A program made the translations under genes and the position numbers. From Glaciecola sp047637355 (lineage in GTDB: Bacteria > Pseudomonadota > Gammaproteobacteria > Enterobacterales > Alteromonadaceae): DNA of 30,353 nucleotides. How positions within the stretch are numbered: position 1 is the stretch's first letter; the number at the start of each line of letters is the position of its first letter. The DNA lies in NCBI GenBank assembly GCA_047637355.1, contig JBLIKA010000030.1:1-30353 (forward strand), in the 5' to 3' direction. Positions 25,351 through 30,353 of the stretch are shown piece after piece. A model generated the notes under the pieces. That model worked only from the letters and a program-made list of their open reading frames with translations, had not been told where the DNA came from and did not search any database.

Positions 25351-26655
25351 TTAATATTCGTTTGCAACAAACAACTCTTGTGCAGGAAACAGGGTGATTA
25401 CCTTGCAACCATCTTTAGTCACAACGACCTCTTCTTCGATCCTCGCTGCACCTGTTCCATCGGCCGCTGGGCAAAAAGTTTCTAGTGCGAAAACCATTCC
25501 TTCTTTTAGCTCAAAGGGATTTTCAAAAGACACTAGTCGGCTAATAATAGGGCGCTCATGAAGTGCCATTCCAAGGCCATGGCCAAACTGCAAACCAAAT
25601 GCCTCCATTTCACTAGTGAAACCGAAATCTTCCGCTTTAGGCCATACCGCGGCTATTTTATCGGTAGTAACGCCGGGCTTAACTAATGCGATGGCGTTGT
25701 CTATCCACTCACGAGCCTGTTTATAAGCATCAACCTGACCTTGTGTCTTAGAGCACACATTAAGAGTGCGGTAATAACACGTTCTATAGCCCATGAATGA
25801 TTGAATAATATCGAAAAATGCCTGATCTCCAGGACGGTACATCCGGTCCGTGAAGTTGTGAGGGTGTGGATTACATCGCTCGCCAGAAACTGCGTTTATT
25901 GCCTCAACATCATCTGAGCCGTTGTCATAGAGGAATTTGTTAACATCGCCAACAATTTCATTCTCTCTAACACCCGGTTTTAGGTTTTCAGAAATAAGGT
26001 GATAAGCACCGTCTACCATAGAAGCAGCAGTGTTAAGCAGGATGATTTCATCCATACTTTTTATTTCCCGTGCATCTAACATAACTTGTTGCGCATCAAC
26101 AACAGTAATGCCCTCAGCTTGCAATGCAAAAAACATCGGTGGTTCCATAATGTCTACACCAAGTGGCATATCTGCAACGCCTTCCGTACGTAGTAAATCG
26201 GCAATTTGCTTGGCCGCATTTTTAAACAATCCTGCTTGTTCGCCAATTGAGCCTCTGAGCCCTAGCATGCCCGCATGTACGTGAGTTTCGTCTAACCAAG
26301 GCATGTGCATGCGATGGTGAGCGGCGGCGGAGCCAAAGTCCCAAAGATAGGGATCTGAGTTACCTGTAAATAATGTATAGCGACATATTTTGTCACGTGA
26401 CCACTCACCGATAACGCTGCTGGTTAAATAACGAATATTGTTATTATCAAAGCACAAAATAGCGCCAAGGTTTGAATTGGCAAGCGCTTGCTTAGCCCGC
26501 GCAGTGCGATACTTATGCAGGCGGCGATAATTAACTCGTTCTTCAAAGTCGACTGACATGCGACCCGGTGATGGAATTGGACGTTCCCAATCCCAACCAG
26601 GCTCAATATCTTCGTCTAATATAATTTTGGGTTCTGTAGGACTCAAGTTTTCCAT
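25351..26655 (-). CDS. M24-family 'pita-bread' hydrolase with altered metal site
   Basis: Cytosolic protein of 434 aa with the creatinase-type N-terminal domain (residues ~45-195) and the M24 catalytic domain (~200-425). Family metal ligands compared from the sequence: Asp282 present (AFFDIIQ); the next ligand, normally Asp in GYxxDxTRT, is Cys293 in GYRTCYYRT; His359 present (GHGLG); Glu392 present (FALETF); Glu407 present (ARIEEEVVVT). His366 (LHE) is also kept. Known M24 members include Xaa-Pro peptidases, creatinase, ectoine hydrolase and the DMSP lyase DddP. The Cys makes a standard dinuclear peptidase unlikely. I place the start at ATG 26655 because AGGTG lies five bases before it; an ATG at 26703 would add 16 residues without a ribosome site. 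It is the first gene of the LacI-controlled operon, so it is probably a catabolic enzyme and not general peptide turnover. Confidence 0.88.
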   Translation of the reverse strand: MENLSPTEPKIILDEDIEPGWDWERPIPSPGRMSVDFEERVNYRRLHKYRTARAKQALANSNLGAILCFDNNNIRYLTSSVIGEWSRDKICRYTLFTGNSDPYLWDFGSAAAHHRMHMPWLDETHVHAGMLGLRGSIGEQAGLFKNAAKQIADLLRTEGVADMPLGVDIMEPPMFFALQAEGITVVDAQQVMLDAREIKSMDEIILLNTAASMVDGAYHLISENLKPGVRENEIVGDVNKFLYDNGSDDVEAINAVSGERCNPHPHNFTDRMYRPGDQAFFDIIQSFMGYRTCYYRTLNVCSKTQGQVDAYKQAREWIDNAIALVKPGVTTDKIAAVWPKAEDFGFTSEMEAFGLQFGHGLGMALHERPIISRLVSFENPFELKEGMVFALETFCPAADGTGAARIEEEVVVTKDGCKVITLFPAQELFVANEY

Positions 26656-26775
26656 CATTTCACCTATTGTAAAAAAAGATGGCGCGGAAGCAAACGATTG
26701 CATTCGCGCCGATTAGCCCACAAAATAGTAAATATGGGTCAAAGTGGGAGATACAGCCATTGAGATAAACAATGC

Positions 26776-26801
26776 TAACGTTGCGCTAGGCAGCAACGTT
26801 A
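26776..26801 (-). promoter_or_regulatory. Leader hairpin of the M24 operon
   Basis: TAACGTTGC (26776-26784) and GCAACGTTA (26793-26801) form a perfect 9-bp stem with an 8-base loop, starting roughly 20 bases after the predicted transcription start. It could protect the 5' end of the mRNA, or be a DNA site for a second regulator. Confidence 0.5.
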
Positions 26802-26822
26802 TATGAAAACTCAAGTATTAAC

Positions 26823-26858
26823 GCAATCGATTGCATCATATTTTTGAAGCACTGTCAA
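26823..26858 (-). promoter_or_regulatory. Promoter with LacI-type operator for the M24-led operon
   Basis: On the minus strand TTGACA (26858-26853), 17 bases ending in TGA, then TGCAAT (26835-26830) inside the perfect palindrome GCAATCGATTGC (26823-26834). The layout is base-for-base equivalent to the promoter of the ABC operon; both read ATGATGCAATCGATTGCGT around the operator. It drives the M24, ALDH, E1, VOC and E2 genes. Confidence 0.82.
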
Positions 26859-27149
26859 ATGCGAGATTACTTATAAATTATCTAATCGACCGTAGAGGTC
26901 AAAAATGACATTAATTGAATTAAATATCTGGCTTGGCTATTGTCAAAAATAAGGATTTTTATATTTTATTTGACATAAACCAGAGATTATTGAGGATAAG
27001 TCTGCAGTATTCGTGACAACGCTCATTTGATGTCTGTCTTTCTATCGGTTTTTACTTAGGCATTAATCTTATCTAAATCATTAAGTTATTGCGATTGTAG
27101 TGTCGTTTTTGAAACCGGAAATAGGTATAAATAAATTTATAATTTATGT

Positions 27150-27185
27150 TTGACACTCGTTAACTTTTATGGTGCAATCGATTGC
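27150..27185 (+). promoter_or_regulatory. Promoter with LacI-type operator for the SDR gene
   Basis: TTGACA (27150-27155), 17 bases ending in TGG, then TGCAAT (27173-27178) within the perfect palindrome GCAATCGATTGC (27174-27185), flanked by GT and AC that lengthen the dyad. The leader to the SDR start is about 170 bases. Confidence 0.82.
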
Positions 27186-27361
27186 ACTGAATTTACCCTT
27201 TATTAATAACATTTTTGTAAGATACTTATTATTAAACAGGCAATAGCTACCAATAACGTTAGACGAGACTACCCATGTTTTGACTTAGTTATTACGCTAG
27301 GTACTAAAATAACATACGTTAATTTTTACAATTAACTCATTAATATATAGAGAGTAATAAA

Positions 27362-28165
27362 ATGGACAAAACCAGACTAGCCAACAAAAACATTCTGATT
27401 ACAGGTGCTGCTCGTGGCATGGGCGCGGCAGTTGCTGAGCACTTTGCCAGCCAAGGTGCAAAAGTGTGCGTCGCAGATATTAATGTTGATGCATGTATAG
27501 ACGTTGCTGCTCGTATAAATGAAGCAGGTGGTCATGCAATAGCTATAAAGCTTGATGTTACGAAACGAAAAGAAATGACAGCAGCCGTCAGTGCCACTGT
27601 TGAAGCCTTCGGTAGCATTAATATTATGCTTAATAATGCGGGTATAAATAAACCCATGATGTTTCTTGATATAACGGAAGAAAATTGGCATCAAATTATG
27701 GATGTTAATGCGTTAGGTTGCCTTATTGGCATGCAAGAAGCTGCTAAGCAGATGATAAAACAAGGGCAACAAGATGAACCTTATAAAATCATTAATGTGG
27801 GCTCAATTTTGTCAAGACAAGCCTTTGATGATGTCATCCCATATAGCTGCAGCAAGCATTCGGTTTTGGCAATGATAAATGGTGGCGCTAAAGCACTGGC
27901 AAAAGATAACATCACCGTAAACGGTTATGCACCTGGCGTTGTAAGAACTGAATTATGGGAACAGCTTGATAAAGATCTGGTCGCGATAGGTAAATTTGAA
28001 AAAGCAGGGGAATCAATGGACAAACTTGCGGAAGATATGATCTTGTTGAATAGATATTCCTACCCTAAAGATATCGTGGGTACGGCAAGTTTTCTGGCGA
28101 GTTCAGAATCTGACTATATGACAGGTCAACTACTTATGATTGACGGCGGAATGGTCATGCAATGA
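27362..28165 (+). CDS. Short-chain dehydrogenase resembling acetoin/2,3-butanediol dehydrogenase
   Basis: NAD(P)-dependent alcohol dehydrogenase of 267 aa of the classical SDR type. Seen: cofactor motif TGAARGMG (14-21), LNNAGIN (~90-96), catalytic Ser148, Tyr161 and Lys165 (YSCSK), and Asn116. The segments ITVNGYAPGVVRTELWEQLDKDL and SDYMTGQLLMIDGGMVMQ closely follow meso-2,3-butanediol dehydrogenase/acetoin reductases as I remember them. The acidic residue after the second strand (VCVADIN) favours NAD. ATG 27362 has GAGAG upstream. Under its own LacI-type promoter, it probably oxidises a secondary alcohol of the imported compound to a ketone that the E1/E2 complex can then use. The precise substrate is inference. 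Confidence 0.9.
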   Translation: MDKTRLANKNILITGAARGMGAAVAEHFASQGAKVCVADINVDACIDVAARINEAGGHAIAIKLDVTKRKEMTAAVSATVEAFGSINIMLNNAGINKPMMFLDITEENWHQIMDVNALGCLIGMQEAAKQMIKQGQQDEPYKIINVGSILSRQAFDDVIPYSCSKHSVLAMINGGAKALAKDNITVNGYAPGVVRTELWEQLDKDLVAIGKFEKAGESMDKLAEDMILLNRYSYPKDIVGTASFLASSESDYMTGQLLMIDGGMVMQ

Positions 28166-28235
28166 TCGTCACCAGTGTAAATAATATCTATGAAATTCAA
28201 TAATTAGCTTCGTGATAAAGCGTTCATGACCACTA

Positions 28236-28258
28236 GCCAAAGAAAATCATTTCTTGGC
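28236..28258 (+). other. Hairpin after the SDR gene
   Basis: GCCAA-A-GAAA, loop ATCA, TTTC-TTGGC: a 9-bp stem with one bulged base, 70 bp after the SDR stop. CTTATATATT follows, not a clean T-run. It could be a weak terminator that reduces read-through into the chaperonin gene. Confidence 0.4.
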
Positions 28259-28270
28259 CTTATATATTGA

Positions 28271-28291
28271 TTTAAATAGATTCTATTTAAA
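28271..28291. promoter_or_regulatory. AT-rich perfect palindrome upstream of groEL
   Basis: TTTAAATAGA (28271-28280), one T, TCTATTTAAA (28282-28291): a 10-bp perfect inverted repeat. It is followed directly by CACTT-CA-AAGTG (28293-28304). It is not the CIRCE element. It could be a DNA-binding site for a regulator of the chaperonin gene. Confidence 0.4.
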
Positions 28292-28331
28292 GCACTTCAA
28301 AGTGAGTATCAACATTTCCTGAACAAAGCTT

Positions 28332-28359
28332 GCCAGATTTTCGCTTCCGAAAATTTGGC
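28332..28359 (+). promoter_or_regulatory. Strong leader hairpin of the groEL-like gene
   Basis: GCCAGATTTTCG (28332-28343), loop CTTC, CGAAAATTTGGC (28348-28359): a 12-bp stem with one G-T pair, ending 51 bp before the chaperonin start. No T-run follows. It may act as an mRNA structure controlling translation or stability. Confidence 0.5.
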
Positions 28360-28410
28360 TCGAGCTACACCGTGACATTTTATCATCTCGATTTAGAGGA
28401 AAATATCAAT

Positions 28411-30018
28411 ATGACAGCTAAATATGTGAAGTTTGGCAATGATGCTCGTTTTAGCGTGCTCAAAGGCGTCAATATATTAGCCGACGCTGTAAAAGTTACT
28501 CTGGGCCCTAAAGGCCGTAACGTAATTATAGATAAACCGGTTGGAGCACCTATTATTACAAAGGACGGTGTGACCGTCGCAAAAGAAATAGAATTAGAAG
28601 ATAGGTTTGAAAATATGGGAGCTCAATTAGTCAAGGAGGTCGCGTTTCAGTCCAGTAACTATGCGGGCGACGGCACAACAACCGCGACAGTAATAGCGCA
28701 AGCGATTATCGTTGAAGGAATGAAAGCCGTTGCCGCAGGCATGAACCCAATGGACCTTAAAAGGGGCATTGATAAAGGCGTAGAAGAGATGGTTAAAGCC
28801 CTTAAACGATTGTCTCAGTCATGCTCTGATGCCAAATCTATCGAACAAGTAGGTTGTATCTCGGCTAACAGTGATTCAAGTATAGGGAAAATGATAGCGA
28901 CAGCGATGGAAAAAGTGGGCACTGAGGGCGTTATTACGGTTGAAGAAGGTCAATCATTAGATGACGAACTAGAATTTGTTGAAGGCGTCCAATTTGATCG
29001 CGGTTATTTATCTCCTTACTTTATTAATAATCATGCAATGGCTAACGTTGAGTTCGAGTCTCCCTATATTTTATTGGTAGACAAAAAAGTGGATAATATT
29101 AATGAAATACTCCCAATATTAGATAAGTTAGCTAAAACGGGTAAATCACTAGTGATCATTGCTGAAGACTTTAGTAGCCAAGTCCTTGAGACTTTGGTAA
29201 CTAACAATATGCGCGGTATTGTAAAAGTCGTCGCAGTTAAATCTCCTGGTTTTTCAGATTTAAGAAAAGAAATATTGAAAGATTTTGCGGCATTAACTGG
29301 CGGAACCGTGATTGCCACAGAGATAGGCCTGTCGCTAATAAAAGTAGGCGTAGAAGATCTTGGTATGGCCAAACGAGTGGTAATAACAAGAGACAGCACA
29401 ACGATTGTGGATGGGGCGAGCGATGCCGCAACAATTAGCGAGCGCATTGGACAATTAACGGGTCAAATTAATGAAACAAATTCGGAGTATGACCGTGAAA
29501 AATTGCAACGACGCTTAGCTAAGCTTGCCGGTGGTGTTGCTATTATCAAAGTTGGTGCAGCGACAGATATCGCTATGAAGGAAAAGAAGCATAGAGTTGA
29601 CGATGCACTACATGCGACACGAGCCGCCGTTCAGGAAGGCGTTGTGGCTGGTGGGGGCGTTGCACTGGTGAGAGCGGCATCCACTATTGTTGATCATAAT
29701 ATAGAAAATGAAGATCAAAAACATGGGCTTAAAATCTTATTACGTGCAATGGAGGCTCCGCTGAATCAAATCGTTGCAAATGCGGGTGAAGAACCGACTG
29801 TTATTTGTAATAAAGTTAAAGAAAATGAAGGTAATTATGGTTATAACGCTGCCAATGGAGTGTATGGTGATATGTTATCCATGGGCATATTAGATCCGAC
29901 CAAAGTAACTCGCAGTGCATTACAATTTGCCGCATCGGTTGCTGGATTGATAATCACCACAGAAGCGATGATTAGTGAATCATCACCTCAGAGTAACGGC
30001 AGACCTAGCTTACTTTAA
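28411..30018 (+). CDS. GroEL-type chaperonin paralog without GGM tail
   Basis: 60-kDa chaperonin subunit of 535 aa that would fold proteins in an ATP-driven double ring. The start MTAKYVKFGNDARFSVLKGVNILADAVKVTLGPKGRN, the ATP-site segments ITKDGVTVAKEIE and AGDGTTTAT (both Asp kept), and the end ILDPTKVTRSALQFAASVAGLIITTEAM are typical. The C-terminus is SESSPQSNGRPSLL in place of the GGM-rich tail, and several usually invariant stretches vary (VAFQSSNYAGDG; KSPGFSDLRKE for KAPGFGDRRK). No groES lies beside it. I use ATG 28411, preceded by AGAGGA; a longer frame from 28330 would run through the leader hairpin. These signs point to a second, specialised copy serving the enzymes of this regulon, whether transcribed from the SDR promoter or its own. 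Confidence 0.94.
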   Translation: MTAKYVKFGNDARFSVLKGVNILADAVKVTLGPKGRNVIIDKPVGAPIITKDGVTVAKEIELEDRFENMGAQLVKEVAFQSSNYAGDGTTTATVIAQAIIVEGMKAVAAGMNPMDLKRGIDKGVEEMVKALKRLSQSCSDAKSIEQVGCISANSDSSIGKMIATAMEKVGTEGVITVEEGQSLDDELEFVEGVQFDRGYLSPYFINNHAMANVEFESPYILLVDKKVDNINEILPILDKLAKTGKSLVIIAEDFSSQVLETLVTNNMRGIVKVVAVKSPGFSDLRKEILKDFAALTGGTVIATEIGLSLIKVGVEDLGMAKRVVITRDSTTIVDGASDAATISERIGQLTGQINETNSEYDREKLQRRLAKLAGGVAIIKVGAATDIAMKEKKHRVDDALHATRAAVQEGVVAGGGVALVRAASTIVDHNIENEDQKHGLKILLRAMEAPLNQIVANAGEEPTVICNKVKENEGNYGYNAANGVYGDMLSMGILDPTKVTRSALQFAASVAGLIITTEAMISESSPQSNGRPSLL

Positions 30019-30133
30019 TATGGCTATACATCTGATTATAGTGACATTTGCTACTTTACGGTTATCAGAATTAGGTAGGAATTCTTATAATGTTGTCCGT
30101 TTAGGTAGCTTTGTCTTTCTACGCCGCTAATTG

Positions 30134-30349
30134 TTATTCTTTCCATTTCTGAGAGTAATTATGAAACGGTAGCTCTATTGTGCGCTCAATTATTGGCGAG
30201 CGGTCTTCACTGCTTGCGCTGCCTCCCGCTAGTATTCTATCTATAGATCGAAAACACCCCAAGCACATTTTCCGTTGGACCAGGATAGCAATTCCTAATA
30301 AATGGAAATGTAAGGTCAATTTCATTTTGGATGTTTTTAAGATTAGCAT
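30134..30349 (-). CDS. DUF1289-like small protein, possibly partial or degenerate
   Basis: Frame of 71 codons at the right edge. The stretch MCLGCFRSIDRILAGGSASSEDRSPIIERTIE follows the CxGCxRTxxEIxxWxxxxxxxRxxIL pattern of DUF1289 proteins, predicted metal- or iron-sulfur-binding. The family usually has two further Cys just upstream (PCxxxC); here that part reads GIAILVQRK, so the N-terminal pair is missing. The upstream part (MLILKTSKMKLTLHFHLL) does not look like the family. It may be decayed, or the frame may run on beyond the window. It is convergent with the groEL-like gene. Confidence 0.5.
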   Translation of the reverse strand: MLILKTSKMKLTLHFHLLGIAILVQRKMCLGCFRSIDRILAGGSASSEDRSPIIERTIELPFHNYSQKWKE

Positions 30350-30353
30350 ATGA

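Larger units (their letters stand above)
26656..27361. other. Divergent control region between the M24 operon and the SDR gene
   Basis: About 700 bp without genes. It holds two oppositely oriented copies of the LacI-type promoter (26823-26858 minus, 27150-27185 plus), a leader hairpin at 26776-26801, and an inverted pair TGTCAAA/TTTGACA at 26941-26975. The two operators are about 350 bp apart, a distance over which one LacI-type tetramer could loop DNA, although many family members are only dimers. Confidence 0.75.

Noticed and set aside
26479..26492. Palindrome GGCAAGCGCTTGCT as a further operator
   Set aside because: It lies inside the M24 coding region, encodes ordinary residues (QALAN), and differs in centre and arms from the GCAATCGATTGC operator.
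25351..26655. M24 protein as the DMSP lyase DddP
   Set aside because: Same superfamily and similar length, but the DTD and VDISRS ligand region of DddP is not matched (FDIIQ, CYYRT), and the regulon context is sugar-type.
28166..28410. CIRCE or heat-shock sigma promoter upstream of the groEL-like gene
   Set aside because: No TTAGCACTC/GAGTGCTAA pair and no convincing CTTGAAA plus CCCCAT boxes were seen; the inverted repeats there are different.
28330..28410. Longer N-terminus for the groEL-like protein
   Set aside because: It would add 27 residues not found in GroEL and run through a perfect leader hairpin; ATG 28411 has AGAGGA upstream and matches the family start.

Overview
The window looks like chromosomal DNA of a marine, probably cold-living gammaproteobacterium of the Alteromonadales type (Glaciecola, Paraglaciecola or Alteromonas-like). 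The basis is moderately AT-rich DNA, a DUF3494-type ice-binding protein, a hybrid two-component regulator with a periplasmic propeller, and a LamB-type porin beside an ABC sugar importer. No taxonomic marker gene is present, so this placement is inference.

Left part (1-10.4 kb): genes that do not obviously belong together. They are a minus-strand hybrid sensor kinase/response regulator with an AraC output domain, a group II PLP-dependent decarboxylase, a YoaK-type (DUF1275) membrane protein, about 1.6 kb with no convincing gene, and a secreted ice-binding-like beta-solenoid protein. That protein ends in 17 tandem Tyr/acid-rich pentapeptides and is followed by a clear terminator.

Right part (10.45-30.0 kb): a single catabolic regulon. 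One plus-strand operon encodes a ribose-type ABC importer (binding protein, two permeases, double ATPase) and a CdaR-like activator, followed by a LamB-family porin. A minus-strand block encodes, in transcription order, an M24 'pita-bread' hydrolase, an aldehyde dehydrogenase, a fused E1 alpha-beta thiamine-diphosphate dehydrogenase, a VOC metalloprotein, an E2 acyltransferase, an FmdB-like small protein and a LacI-family repressor. Divergent from this block are an SDR resembling 2,3-butanediol/acetoin dehydrogenases and a second-type GroEL.

The strongest signal is regulatory. The palindrome GCAATCGATTGC occurs three times, at 10496, 26823 and 27174, upstream of the ABC operon, the M24-led operon and the SDR gene. 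Each copy sits in the same promoter frame: TTGACA, 14 bases, TGR, then TGCAATCGATTGC. Weaker copies lie before the FmdB-like gene and across the GTG start of the lacI gene. I infer that the LacI protein controls all three units, and that together they import a carbohydrate-like compound and degrade it by oxidation (SDR), thiamine-dependent cleavage or decarboxylation to an acyl-CoA (E1/E2), and aldehyde oxidation (ALDH). The M24 and VOC proteins would act at unknown steps, with a dedicated chaperonin. The substrate cannot be named from sequence alone. The M24 protein has Cys where the family normally has a metal-binding Asp, which makes its chemistry especially open.
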